Shown: positions 29,355-38,699, counted from the stretch's first letter. The stretch is DNA of 64,000 nt from Paenibacillus phytohabitans (GCF_013141775.1 NZ_WHOB01000012.1:62001-126000); one strand, 5' to 3'. Program-made: numbers and translations. The notes: generated from the letters alone by a model not told the origin.

Positions 29355-30983
29355 ATGATCCAATATGAACGTTTGACCATTGACTGCGTGCTGGATACAT
29401 TACAAAGGGATTTCCCGGACAAGCCTGCGGTGGTGTTCGAGCAGGAGGCTGTCACCTTCGCGCAGCTGTATGACTATTCCCTCACCATTGCCGGCAATTT
29501 GCTGGACCTCGGGATCAAGAAGAACGACAAGGTGGCCGTACTGCTGCCCAACAGTCTTGAATATCTGTACGTCTACTTCGCCCTGTTCAAAATCGGCGCG
29601 TGGATTGTTCCCGTCAGCACACGGTATGAACCGGATGAAATCCGGCGGATTCTGGACAATTCCGATGCGGAGACGATCATTTACCAGGACCGGCTGGGCA
29701 TTTTTAACTATGAGGAAATTCTCTTGACCGGGCTTCGGCCCGAACTGCCGGCGATCCGCAATTATATCGTGCTTGGCGATGAGCCTGCACCGGGCAGCAT
29801 GTCTTTTGCCAGGCTGCTGAAGCCGCTCACAGTCCCTTTTCAGGACAGACAGCTCGAAGCTATTGATCCAGAGGATATTGCGATTCTCGGCTACACCTCC
29901 GGAACCACCGGCCACCCCAAAGGCGTGATGATCACGCACCGCAATCTGGTGGCCACCTCCTACTATGGCGGACAGCTGCTGGATATACACGATGATATCG
30001 GCTTCTCGATTGCTCCTCTCTATGCTGCGCAGGGCTTCAATGCCGTGCTCGTCTACTTTGTCTCCTGTATCACAATGAAATGGATCTCCAACTTCAATCC
30101 GAATGATATTCTGACCCATGTCGCCAAAAACGGGATCAACCTCTTTCACACCCAGCCGACGATGTGGAGCCTGATCCTGGCCATGCCTTACTGCAAGCCC
30201 GGGCTGTTCAGGGAGCTGCGCAAGGTCGTGGTCTCCGGTTCCCTCTGTACCCCGTATTTAGCCCGCTCCATCGAGGAAACGACCCGCTGCACGCTGATTA
30301 ACGCCTACGGCATTATTGAGGCTACGGGCCTGGTCACAATGACCCGGCTGGATGATCCGCCGGAGGTCCGGCTGAACACCGTCGGCAGGCCGATTGAAGG
30401 CTTCGAGGTCAAGATTGTCGACCGGGACCGCAAGGAGCTGCCGAAGGGCGAGATCGGGGAGCTGGCAATCAGAGGCTATCTGATGAAGGGCTACTACAAC
30501 AACGAAGCCAAGACGCGTGAGGTAATTGACGAGGAAGGCTGGCTGTACACCGGCGATTTGGCCTGCTATTACAAGGACGGCGTCAATATTTGCATTGCCG
30601 GCCGCATCAAGGATATGGTCATCCGCGGCGGCTTCAATGTCTACCCGGTAGATATTGAAGAATGTGTACTGAACATGGACAAGGTTGAGGATGTATCGGT
30701 TGTCGGGGAGCCGGACGAGATTCTGGGTGAGGCCCTGGCTGCTTTTGTGATCCCAAGGCCCGGAGTTCTGCTTACCGAAGGTGAGGTCAAAGCCTATTGC
30801 CGCGGCAAAATCGCGAACTATAAGGTTCCAGACCGGGTACATCTCGTCTCCCAGCTGCCGGTACTGGAATCAGGGAAGGTGCAGAAGAACATCCTCCGAA
30901 GATGGGCTGTAGAGGGTATTCCGGCGGAAAGCCAGTTTTTGCTCAATGACATGATCGTCAGAGGCATGGCCGGGGAGCTATAG
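29355..30983 (+). CDS. AMP-dependent acyl-CoA/acyl-ACP synthetase
   Basis: This 542-residue ANL-superfamily ligase has the P-loop-like YTSGTTGHPKGV, the NAYGIIEATGL motif, YTGD and the C-terminal GRIKDMVIRGGFNVYP with the catalytic Lys region near ESGKVQKN. It activates a carboxylic acid as acyl-AMP and passes it to CoA or a carrier protein. It lacks the features of amino-acid A domains and looks like a fatty or aryl acid ligase. Together with the free ACP and KASIII enzyme it could supply an acyl starter. AAGGAG lies about 15 bases before the ATG, rather far. Confidence 0.88.
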   Translation: MIQYERLTIDCVLDTLQRDFPDKPAVVFEQEAVTFAQLYDYSLTIAGNLLDLGIKKNDKVAVLLPNSLEYLYVYFALFKIGAWIVPVSTRYEPDEIRRILDNSDAETIIYQDRLGIFNYEEILLTGLRPELPAIRNYIVLGDEPAPGSMSFARLLKPLTVPFQDRQLEAIDPEDIAILGYTSGTTGHPKGVMITHRNLVATSYYGGQLLDIHDDIGFSIAPLYAAQGFNAVLVYFVSCITMKWISNFNPNDILTHVAKNGINLFHTQPTMWSLILAMPYCKPGLFRELRKVVVSGSLCTPYLARSIEETTRCTLINAYGIIEATGLVTMTRLDDPPEVRLNTVGRPIEGFEVKIVDRDRKELPKGEIGELAIRGYLMKGYYNNEAKTREVIDEEGWLYTGDLACYYKDGVNICIAGRIKDMVIRGGFNVYPVDIEECVLNMDKVEDVSVVGEPDEILGEALAAFVIPRPGVLLTEGEVKAYCRGKIANYKVPDRVHLVSQLPVLESGKVQKNILRRWAVEGIPAESQFLLNDMIVRGMAGEL

Positions 30984-31057
30984 GATAACCCCGCAAAGTG
31001 AGGCTTTGGCTTCAAATTCTTATATTTCAATAAATCACAGGTCGAGGGGCGCTTATT

Positions 31058-32212
31058 GTGGATTTCAGCTATACCGTGGAGCAGCGGCAGATCTGCGGCT
31101 TAATGGAGGAATGTTGTGAGCGGTATTTGAATGACGGAGTGTATGCGGATGACGAGAGCGGCACCTTCCGCAGGGATAAGTGGTCCAGATTAGCCGGTAC
31201 CGGCTTGCTCGGGCTTCCCTTTCCGGCAGCGTATGGAGGAGCGGAGCAGGGAATGCTGACCACGGCGCTGGCGATCCGTTCGCTGGCGCGCCGCTGCCAG
31301 GATGAAGGCCTGGTCTTCTCGGTATGCGCTCAAATGTCAGCGGCCCAAGTGCCGCTATGGGTATACGGCAGTAAGGAGCAGCAGGCCGGTTATCTGGCAC
31401 CGCTCATGGATGGAAGATTCATCGGCAGCAGCGTAATTACGGAACCTGGGGCGGGCTCTGATTCTTCCGCCATGACCACCTCTGTCGAGAAGGAACCGGA
31501 AGGTTATATCCTGAACGGCATCAAAACCTTTGCCACACTCGCCCCGGAGTCCGACATCCTGCTGGTGTACGGCAAGCATGCGAATGGACTGCCCATGCTG
31601 GATGTGTCGGCCTTTATTCTGGAAGCTCGGCAGCAGGAATACGAGATTGGACAGGTCTTCGGGAAGATGGGCCTGCGGACCAGCCCGATGAGTGAGGTTC
31701 TGCTGAACCACACCCGTATTCCGGCGCACAGGCTGCTGGGACGGGAACGGCAGGGGATGGGTATTTTTTTCAAGGCGATGCTGTGGGAGCGGATTATAGT
31801 CAGTGCTTATCATGTCGGAGCCATGGAACAGCAGTATGAACAGACCTATCAGTATGCGGGCCAGAGGAAGCAATTCGGGCAGGCCATCCGCTCCTTCGAG
31901 GGTGTCTATGACAAGCTGGTCCAGATGAGAATCCGGATGGAAACAAGCAGGCTGATGCTGTATAAGGTGTGCGAGGACTTTGACCAGGGCCGCTGCGGAA
32001 TGCACAGCGCCTCCATGCTGAAGCTGCATACCTCCGAATCCAAGGTGCAGAACAGCCTTGCGGCGGTACAAATCTGGGGAGCTTACGGCTATGTGAAGGA
32101 GAGCCCGCCGGAGAAGCAGATGCGGGATTCCCTTGCTTCCAAGCTGTACTCGGGAACGAGTGAGATGCAGAAGAAAATCATGCTGGAAGGTCTGGGGGAA
32201 GGGTATGAGTGA
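31058..32212 (+). CDS. acyl-CoA dehydrogenase family protein, probable aminoacyl-carrier dehydrogenase
   Basis: This 384-residue flavoprotein has acyl-CoA dehydrogenase features: VITEPGAGSDSSAM, KTFATLA, GQRKQFGQAI and the C-terminal YSGTSEMQKKI. The GTG start has AGGGG 9 bases upstream. Its gene overlaps the following adenylation gene by 8 bases, and a free carrier protein comes next. An A enzyme, carrier and acyl-CoA dehydrogenase is the known set for oxidising prolyl-S-PCP to pyrrolyl-S-PCP (PltF, PltL, PltE). The ETF pair upstream would serve as electron acceptor, which is not usual for pyrrole pathways. Confidence 0.87.
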   Translation: MDFSYTVEQRQICGLMEECCERYLNDGVYADDESGTFRRDKWSRLAGTGLLGLPFPAAYGGAEQGMLTTALAIRSLARRCQDEGLVFSVCAQMSAAQVPLWVYGSKEQQAGYLAPLMDGRFIGSSVITEPGAGSDSSAMTTSVEKEPEGYILNGIKTFATLAPESDILLVYGKHANGLPMLDVSAFILEARQQEYEIGQVFGKMGLRTSPMSEVLLNHTRIPAHRLLGRERQGMGIFFKAMLWERIIVSAYHVGAMEQQYEQTYQYAGQRKQFGQAIRSFEGVYDKLVQMRIRMETSRLMLYKVCEDFDQGRCGMHSASMLKLHTSESKVQNSLAAVQIWGAYGYVKESPPEKQMRDSLASKLYSGTSEMQKKIMLEGLGEGYE

Positions 32213-33812
32213 TTTCCTGCTTCAGCATTACCTGCTCCGCAGCGCTGAGCGCTGCCCCGACCAGACTGCGCTGCGCTTTGAAGGCAGGGAGCTAAGCTAT
32301 GGCGGGCTGCTTCGGCGCAGTATTCAAATCTCAGATGCACTGATCGATACCGGCATGGAGCCGGGGGAGACCGCTGCAATCTGTCTGGACAAGTCCCCGC
32401 AGGCAGTATGCGCCATGTTCGGCGTACTGTTCACCGCAGGGGCGTACATTCCGCTGGACACGAGCTACTCTCCTGTACACAGAATGTTGACCATTCTGGA
32501 GCAGAGCGGGACGCGGTTTCTGGTTACTGATGGTGCGAACCTGCTGAAGCTGCTGCAAGGTGCGAATCCAGAGCAATTGGAGCGGCTGAGGTTACTTCAT
32601 ATCCTGCTGGTGGAGGGGGGCGCCGAACTGGACGACGCAGATTTCGGCATGATCGTTCAAGCTGCGCCGGAGCAGCCCCTGCGCCATTTGTACAAGAGCA
32701 GAAGACAGCCGATCAGCGAGGATCTGGCTTATATTCTGTATACTTCAGGCTCCACAGGAGTACCCAAAGGCGTGATGATTACCCACCTGAATGCCAGAAC
32801 CTTCATTGACTGGTGCTGCGGTTACTTCAAACCGGAAGGACATGAACGCTTCGCGGCCATCGCACCTTTTCATTTTGATCTTTCGGTGTTTGATATTTTC
32901 GTGCCGGTTGCCGTAGGGGCAACGCTCGTCCTCCTGACGGCTGAGGTCATTCAGCATCCGGCGCGTTTTACCAAGGCCATCGAACAGGGGGGAATTAGCT
33001 GGGTCTATTCCGTGCCTTCACTCTGGGCTGCCGTGGTCCAATACGGCCGGTTGCCAGCAGGTGGGCTGCCTTCGCTGAGGGGCGTGCTGTTTGCGGGAGA
33101 GGTTCTGCAGCCGAAGCTGCTGCACCAGGTGATGGAGTTGCTGCCAGAGGCGGATTTCTACAATCTGTACGGGCTGATTGAAACCAACGTCTGTACCTAT
33201 TATCCGCTGAGTGAACAAGACGGTATACACGGCACTCCCGTACCGATCGGGTATCCCTGCGGAAATACCGGAGTTGTCGTGGTAACCGCTGACGGACGTC
33301 TTGCCGGTGCCGGTGAAGAGGGTGAACTCTGTGTAAGAGGCTCAATAGTCATGAAGGGCTATTACCGTAACCCTCTGCTTACAGAGCAGAGCTTCCGCAG
33401 CATACCGCCGAATTGGGGTCTTGGAGACAAGCTCTACTGCACCGGGGACATGGCTATGGTTAATGAAAACGGAGCGCTCGTCCTGATTGGCCGCAAAGAC
33501 GCCTTGATTAAGCGTTCCGGCTTTCGTATTGAGCTGCCGGAGATTGAACGCGTGCTGCATGACATGGAGAATATTCTGGATGCCGCGGTCGTGGATATCC
33601 AGGATGGTGAAGGCCATCCACTGATCTGTGCTGCCGTGGTTGTGCATGAAGCTGGCAGCTTCACCGTCCTTGGGCTGAAGCAGGCTGTCGGCAAGCTGCT
33701 TCCCCGGTATATGATTCCCGATATGGTGCATGTCTTTGACAGCTTCCCTACAGGGGGGAGCGGCAAGGTTGACCGGCAGCAATTGAAGCATGAATTCCGC
33801 AAGCGGCTCTGA
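32205..33812 (+). CDS. stand-alone amino acid adenylation enzyme, proline-like specificity
   Basis: This 535-residue adenylation protein has no fused carrier. Core motifs visible are LYTSGSTGVPKGV, FHFDLSVFDIF, NLYGLIETN, CTGD and GGSGKVDRQQ. Aligning the pocket by eye against the GrsA positions gives D-L-F-S-L-A-L-V-C-K. From memory this is close to the code of PltF-type prolyl-AMP ligases (DLLYLALVCK). The substrate is therefore probably L-proline or a close ring relative, but this is a hand alignment. The start at 32205 overlaps the dehydrogenase gene; earlier in-frame codons lie inside that gene. Confidence 0.85.
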   Translation: MSDFLLQHYLLRSAERCPDQTALRFEGRELSYGGLLRRSIQISDALIDTGMEPGETAAICLDKSPQAVCAMFGVLFTAGAYIPLDTSYSPVHRMLTILEQSGTRFLVTDGANLLKLLQGANPEQLERLRLLHILLVEGGAELDDADFGMIVQAAPEQPLRHLYKSRRQPISEDLAYILYTSGSTGVPKGVMITHLNARTFIDWCCGYFKPEGHERFAAIAPFHFDLSVFDIFVPVAVGATLVLLTAEVIQHPARFTKAIEQGGISWVYSVPSLWAAVVQYGRLPAGGLPSLRGVLFAGEVLQPKLLHQVMELLPEADFYNLYGLIETNVCTYYPLSEQDGIHGTPVPIGYPCGNTGVVVVTADGRLAGAGEEGELCVRGSIVMKGYYRNPLLTEQSFRSIPPNWGLGDKLYCTGDMAMVNENGALVLIGRKDALIKRSGFRIELPEIERVLHDMENILDAAVVDIQDGEGHPLICAAVVVHEAGSFTVLGLKQAVGKLLPRYMIPDMVHVFDSFPTGGSGKVDRQQLKHEFRKRL

Positions 33813-33836
33813 AGGAAGATGAGGGGAGAGAAGACT

Positions 33837-34106
33837 GTGCAGATGCAGGACAAGCTGTATGAGATTATCGCCAGCGTATGCTACTTCGACAAGGAGGAGC
33901 TGCATCCCGGCTTGTCGGTTGAGGATGATCTGGCCATTACCTCGGTGATGATTGTGGAGATTATCGCGATGGTGGAGAGCAGGCTTGGCGTGAACCTGGA
34001 AGAGCATGTAGATGAGCTGCTCAGCTGTGAGACGCTGGGCGAGCTGACTGCGCTGACCGCTGAGCTGAGCAGTGAACATCCGCAGGGCAGCCTGCCCGGG
34101 AGGTGA
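33837..34106 (+). CDS. discrete peptidyl/acyl carrier protein
   Basis: This 89-residue carrier protein has the attachment Ser in LAITSVMIVEI, where the usual Asp before Ser is Thr. GTG 33837 is preferred because GAGGGGAG lies 6 bases upstream; ATG 33819 has no room for a ribosome site. It follows the adenylation gene by 24 bases and precedes the A-PCP gene by five. It most likely carries the amino acid activated by the preceding enzyme and oxidised by the dehydrogenase. Confidence 0.83.
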   Translation: MQMQDKLYEIIASVCYFDKEELHPGLSVEDDLAITSVMIVEIIAMVESRLGVNLEEHVDELLSCETLGELTALTAELSSEHPQGSLPGR

Positions 34107-34111
34107 GAGCT

Positions 34112-37042
34112 TTGGCCGACTCCCATTCCAAGCTGTCCATATCTGCTGCTGCCACGCTGCACGAAGGGTTCGAAGCCCGGGCAGTGCTGCAGCCGGAGCA
34201 TCCGGCCATCGTTTTTGCCGGAGAGTCAATAAGCTACCAGGAGCTGAACCGGCGTGCCAATTGCCTGGCACATGAGCTGATTGCCCGGGGCGTTCGACCG
34301 AATGATCATGTAGGCGTAAGTGTGAAGCGCAATATGAATCTGGTCATGGCCCTGCTTGCCGTGTTAAAAAGCGGCGCTGCCTACGTCCCGGTGGATCCCG
34401 GCTATCCGGCCAGCCGCAAAAACTATATTCTGCAGCATTCCGGGGCTTCTGCTGCTATCTGTGAAGACGATGAACCGCTCAATGTGCCGGTTCAGATCCG
34501 CCTGGGGTCTGCTGAAGCTGGCGCAACCGCTGCTTCCTCATCAGCAGGCTATCCGTCAGACAACCCGGATCTCTCCATTGACGGCAGTGCTTTGGCCTAT
34601 ATCATGTACACCTCCGGCTCTACCGGCACGCCCAAAGGCGTAATGATCGAGCACCGTTCCGCCGTGAATTTAATCTCCTGGGTGAACCGCGAGCTGGATA
34701 TGGGCAGTCGTGATAGAGGCTTGTTCGTAACCTCGGTGTGTTTTGATCTATCTGTGTATGATATCTTCGGCCTGCTGGCCGCCGGAGGCACTATCGTCCT
34801 GTGTCCGGAGCCGCAGATCACCGATCCGGACAGCTTAACACAGCTGCTGCTGGAGCAGAGGATCACCTTCTGGAATTCCGTTCCGACCACGCTGCATTAT
34901 CTGGTCCGGCACTTGGCGGAGTATATCCCTGATTTCGCCCAATTGGAGTTGAGGCACATCTTCCTGAGCGGAGACTGGGTTCCCCTGGAGCTGGCGCGGA
35001 ACTACTCGCGTTACTTCCCCCGGGCGAAGCTGACCGCTCTCGGCGGTGCTACAGAGGCTGCGGTCTGGTCCATCTATTATCCGGTTACGGAGGTCCGGGA
35101 GGACTGGACAAGCATTCCCTACGGGATACCGGTTGAACAGAATTATTGGTACATTCTTGACGATGACCTGCAGCCGGTTGCGGCGGGAGAGACAGGTGAG
35201 CTGTATATCGGCGGTATCGGGGTAGCGCGCGGCTACATCAAGGACCCGGTGAAGACGGCACAAGCCTTCATGCCGGACCCCTTCCGCGAATCTGAGGCAG
35301 ACCGGATGTACAGGACAGGCGACCTGGGCCGGATGCGGGAGGACGGAACCATCGAGTTCCTCGGCCGCCGCGATGATCAGGTCAAGATCCGCGGCTTCCG
35401 CATCGAGACCAAGGAAGTGGAGAAGATGCTGCTGGAATATCCGGGCATCCGGGATGTTGCCGTTATGGCCAGGAGCCACAGTTCAGGGGATAAATACCTC
35501 TGTGCCTATCTGACTGCCGCGCAAGCCGTCTCCGGCGCTGCACTTAAGATGTACCTGGCTGCACGCCTGCCTGCTTATATGCTCCCGTCCGTGTTCGTCC
35601 TTCTGGAGCACTTCCCGCTGAATGCCAACGGCAAGGTGGACAAAAAGCAGCTGCCTGAGGTTTCTCTGCATAACATGCTTACGGATAGTGAATTCACTCC
35701 CTGCACCACTCCGTTGCAGCAGTCCATTTGCCAGGCATGGGGGGCTGTCCTGGAGCTTGAACCCATCGGACTGGACCATGACTTCTTTGAAATTGGCGGA
35801 AGCTCGATTGAGGCGGTTACGCTGCAGAGTGAGCTTGCCCGCAGGGGCATCCCCCTTTCTTACGAAGAGCTGCTGAGCGCCTCTACCATTAGGGCGCAGG
35901 CCGGGCTTGTGGAAGCGGGAGTTACTCCGCGGGTAAGTGCAGCCTGTATCCCGCCGGTTCAGGTTCACTGCGGGGAAGTCGCAGCTGCCTCCAGCCTCCC
36001 GGCAAGAAGTTTCCCGGAACCCGTGGAACCCCGGCCCTTCACACAGCCGCAGCCGTTTAACGATCTCTATTACAAAAGCTGCCTATATAACTCACTATTT
36101 CCTGTAGTGAATGTCTTTGGCCGGAATATCAACACGTTTCTGAGCAGCGATATGTTTGTGTATACTCTTGATTCTGCACAGGCAGAGCCGTACCTCTCTG
36201 CGGCCTGCATGGAATCCGCGCCCCCGGAAGCTATTCTGGAGCAGCTGCACCTTACGGTCCGGTATGAGTCCCCGCAGGGCGGGAACGGGCTGAAGGAGAG
36301 GCTTACCGCTGGACTGGCCCGGCAAAGCCTGTTCATTCTATGGGTGGACAGCTTCTATGAACCGGCCCGTAGAGACGCTTATATGAAGAAACATCTTGCC
36401 CATACACTGCTGGTCTACGGTTATAGTGAGGCGCAGGATCAGTTTATAGTGCTGGAGCACAGCCATAAGGATGCGCTGAACTACAGGGAACGGACCCTGG
36501 CAGCAGCGGATCTGCTGAACAGTTATCAGGGGTACCGCCAGCATCTAATGTCATCTGCGCAGACGTACACCCTGATGGAATTCCCGCGCTTCCAGCAGCC
36601 GTACACCTATGAACTGCTGCCAGATGTTAATAGACTTAATTGCCTGTACCGCACTCAGCGGGACGACATTACGCAGAGCCTGCAGGCGTTGTCCGCCTTC
36701 AAAGATCACTATACTTCACAGCACTGGAGTTATACAGAGCAGCACGTCAACCGCCAGATCGCTGGCCTGAACGCCATCATTGATTCTAAGCGGGCTGAAA
36801 AGTACCGGCTGGAGCGTCTTCTTACCGAACGGCAAGCAGCTGCAGCGAGGCTCGGAGAAATTACCGGTGCATGGATGGACATCCGCAGTGACCTGATCAG
36901 GTGCAGCAAAGGCATTGCGCTGCCGGACACTTGGAGAACTGTACATGGCCGCTTACTGGAAGACATTGTACACAAGGAGCAGGAAGTCATGGAGATGATG
37001 TACCGCCCGGCAAGCCGGGGCAAGGAGGGAGCTTGGCAATGA
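34112..37042 (+). CDS. NRPS-like A-PCP protein with C-terminal BtrH/C39-like domain
   Basis: The protein has 976 residues, starting at TTG 34112 behind GGGAGGTGAG. Residues 1-530 are an adenylation domain (MYTSGSTGTPKGV, VCFDLSVYDIF, YRTGDLG, NGKVDKKQ). The pocket read by eye is D-L-Y-S-F-S-L-V-W-K, near a cysteine code as I remember it (DLYNLSLIWK). A PCP follows (about 535-610, Ser in EIGGSSIEAV). The last about 320 residues begin after a Pro-rich linker with YYKSCLYNSL and contain ILWVDSFYEPARRDAY and HLAHTLLVYGYSE, a pattern like the BtrH N-terminal domain: a cysteine-peptidase (C39-like) fold that transfers an aminoacyl group from a carrier protein. The very C-terminus is helical and charged. 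There is no condensation or thioesterase domain, so the C-terminal domain may be the transferase that offloads the amino acid. Confidence 0.82.
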   Translation: MADSHSKLSISAAATLHEGFEARAVLQPEHPAIVFAGESISYQELNRRANCLAHELIARGVRPNDHVGVSVKRNMNLVMALLAVLKSGAAYVPVDPGYPASRKNYILQHSGASAAICEDDEPLNVPVQIRLGSAEAGATAASSSAGYPSDNPDLSIDGSALAYIMYTSGSTGTPKGVMIEHRSAVNLISWVNRELDMGSRDRGLFVTSVCFDLSVYDIFGLLAAGGTIVLCPEPQITDPDSLTQLLLEQRITFWNSVPTTLHYLVRHLAEYIPDFAQLELRHIFLSGDWVPLELARNYSRYFPRAKLTALGGATEAAVWSIYYPVTEVREDWTSIPYGIPVEQNYWYILDDDLQPVAAGETGELYIGGIGVARGYIKDPVKTAQAFMPDPFRESEADRMYRTGDLGRMREDGTIEFLGRRDDQVKIRGFRIETKEVEKMLLEYPGIRDVAVMARSHSSGDKYLCAYLTAAQAVSGAALKMYLAARLPAYMLPSVFVLLEHFPLNANGKVDKKQLPEVSLHNMLTDSEFTPCTTPLQQSICQAWGAVLELEPIGLDHDFFEIGGSSIEAVTLQSELARRGIPLSYEELLSASTIRAQAGLVEAGVTPRVSAACIPPVQVHCGEVAAASSLPARSFPEPVEPRPFTQPQPFNDLYYKSCLYNSLFPVVNVFGRNINTFLSSDMFVYTLDSAQAEPYLSAACMESAPPEAILEQLHLTVRYESPQGGNGLKERLTAGLARQSLFILWVDSFYEPARRDAYMKKHLAHTLLVYGYSEAQDQFIVLEHSHKDALNYRERTLAAADLLNSYQGYRQHLMSSAQTYTLMEFPRFQQPYTYELLPDVNRLNCLYRTQRDDITQSLQALSAFKDHYTSQHWSYTEQHVNRQIAGLNAIIDSKRAEKYRLERLLTERQAAAARLGEITGAWMDIRSDLIRCSKGIALPDTWRTVHGRLLEDIVHKEQEVMEMMYRPASRGKEGAWQ

Positions 37043-38409
37043 ATCAGACCATTCAGAATCAGCTGCATTATTTATCGCAAAAGTACAACGAATATAACCT
37101 TCCCATGTATTTAAGCTATCCGGTGGACAGCCACTGGCGCCAGCCTGCGGATGAATCTGCTATAGCTCAGGAGCTTAAGGAAATCGAAGAAGCACAGGTT
37201 TATGTGCATGTTCCGTTCTGCAAGTCGATCTGCTATTACTGCTGCTGTGACCGGGTGCTGAGCGGCAAGGATGAAGACAAGGATCAATATATCGATGCGC
37301 TGGAGCAGGAGCTGGCACTCAAGCTCTCCGGCCGTTCCCGGAAGCTGAAATCCGGTAATCTGCACTGGGGCGGCGGGACCCCGGCATATTTGAATGAACG
37401 GCAGATCGAACGGCTGTACGGAATTATTGCCCGGTACGTGGATTTTGAAGACAACGCCAGAATAAAGCTGGAGGCTTACCCGGACAAGCAGATTGTTACC
37501 GAAGGCAAGCTCCGGCTGCTGAAGACACTGGGGTTTAACTATATCAGCTTTGGCATTCAGGACTTTGATGCCCGGGTACTGAATGCGATTCACCGGGAAT
37601 GCGATCTTGAGGATACACGGGAGATTATCGGACTTGCCCGGAGCATGGGCTTCACCGTCAATGTGGATTTATGCTATGGCCTGCCCTTTCAGGGACTCGG
37701 GGAATTCGAGCGTACCTTGCAGGAGATCGTACGGATTGCCCCCGATAAAATCGTGGCTTTTCCCTATGCCCATTACCCGGCCATCTACCCGCTGCAGCGC
37801 AAAATCCCGCATCTCAGCCTGCCCAACAATTATATGGTGTCCCGCCTGTTCGAGCTGGCCCGCCAGTATTTATCCACGGACTACACCGAGATGGGCAGTG
37901 ATACCTTTATCCGCAACAACGGGCGGGAGAAGCATCCCGGAACGCATGTGGTTCGTGATTTCATGGGCTCCTCCGAAAGAAGCAGCCAGCATCTGCTGGG
38001 TCTGGGCAAGTCGGCAGTCAGTAAGATTGGCAGACTCTATTATAAGAATGTCCCGGCGATGGATCGTTATTGCTCCGCGCTTGATTCGGGCAGATTCCCT
38101 ATTGAGACCGGGAAGACCCATCTTTTGTCCGGGGAGGATGCCATTCGTGAGGATGTTATTCTGAAGCAGCTGCTGGGCGGTAACCCTATTGACAAGCAAA
38201 TGCTCCAGGAGTGCTTTGGTATCGATTTCGACTCTTACTTTCAGGAGGAGCTAAGCGTGCTTAGAGGCATGGAGAAGGATGGCCTGCTGCTGGGTGTGGA
38301 CTCTCCGCGAATTACAGTAACCCCTACCGGTACGTACTTTATCCGGGCCATTGCCCATGTTTTTGATCCCTACTACAAATCCACCAGGAATGGAGAAAAT
38401 AGTATATGA
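37039..38409 (+). CDS. HemN-like radical SAM enzyme
   Basis: This 456-residue radical SAM protein has the HemN-type cluster motif CKSICYYCCC (CxxxCxxCxC) and GGGTP for SAM binding. The C-terminal part resembles the HemN accessory domain. The ATGA overlap with the A-PCP gene and AAGGAGGGAG upstream fix the start. Homologues in biosynthetic clusters act as class C radical SAM methylases or cyclopropanating enzymes. True coproporphyrinogen oxidase is unlikely given its position between an NRPS-like gene and a carrier gene. The substrate is unknown. Confidence 0.87.
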   Translation: MNQTIQNQLHYLSQKYNEYNLPMYLSYPVDSHWRQPADESAIAQELKEIEEAQVYVHVPFCKSICYYCCCDRVLSGKDEDKDQYIDALEQELALKLSGRSRKLKSGNLHWGGGTPAYLNERQIERLYGIIARYVDFEDNARIKLEAYPDKQIVTEGKLRLLKTLGFNYISFGIQDFDARVLNAIHRECDLEDTREIIGLARSMGFTVNVDLCYGLPFQGLGEFERTLQEIVRIAPDKIVAFPYAHYPAIYPLQRKIPHLSLPNNYMVSRLFELARQYLSTDYTEMGSDTFIRNNGREKHPGTHVVRDFMGSSERSSQHLLGLGKSAVSKIGRLYYKNVPAMDRYCSALDSGRFPIETGKTHLLSGEDAIREDVILKQLLGGNPIDKQMLQECFGIDFDSYFQEELSVLRGMEKDGLLLGVDSPRITVTPTGTYFIRAIAHVFDPYYKSTRNGENSI

Positions 38410-38654
38410 AAATCACAGAACAAGTTACAATGATCGTAGCGGGTTTGACCCGTATTCCGGCAGGGGAGCTGCACCTGGACACCGATATTTTCGAGTCCAG
38501 ATTGCTGACCTCCCTGGGTCTCCTGGATCTGGTTGCCAGATTGGAGCAGGAATTCAAGCTTATTATTCTGCCCGAGGAACTGATTCATGAACACTTCGCG
38601 AGCATTGCTACAATTATCGGGTTTATCGATAACAAGCTGGCGGAGGCTTCATAA
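38406..38654 (+). CDS. discrete carrier protein
   Basis: This 82-residue protein has the carrier-protein pattern, with the Ser in RLLTSLGLLDL. As in the carrier at 33837 the usual Asp is Thr, and the surroundings recall D-alanyl carrier protein (DltC-like). It overlaps the radical SAM gene as ATGA, so the two are translated together. It may hold the substrate of the radical SAM enzyme or receive the group offloaded by the A-PCP protein; both are inference. Confidence 0.78.
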   Translation: MKITEQVTMIVAGLTRIPAGELHLDTDIFESRLLTSLGLLDLVARLEQEFKLIILPEELIHEHFASIATIIGFIDNKLAEAS

Positions 38655-38699
38655 CAGCGATTGTCTCAGGACTGCCAGGGCTGCTAAGAGGTGAGCCAA

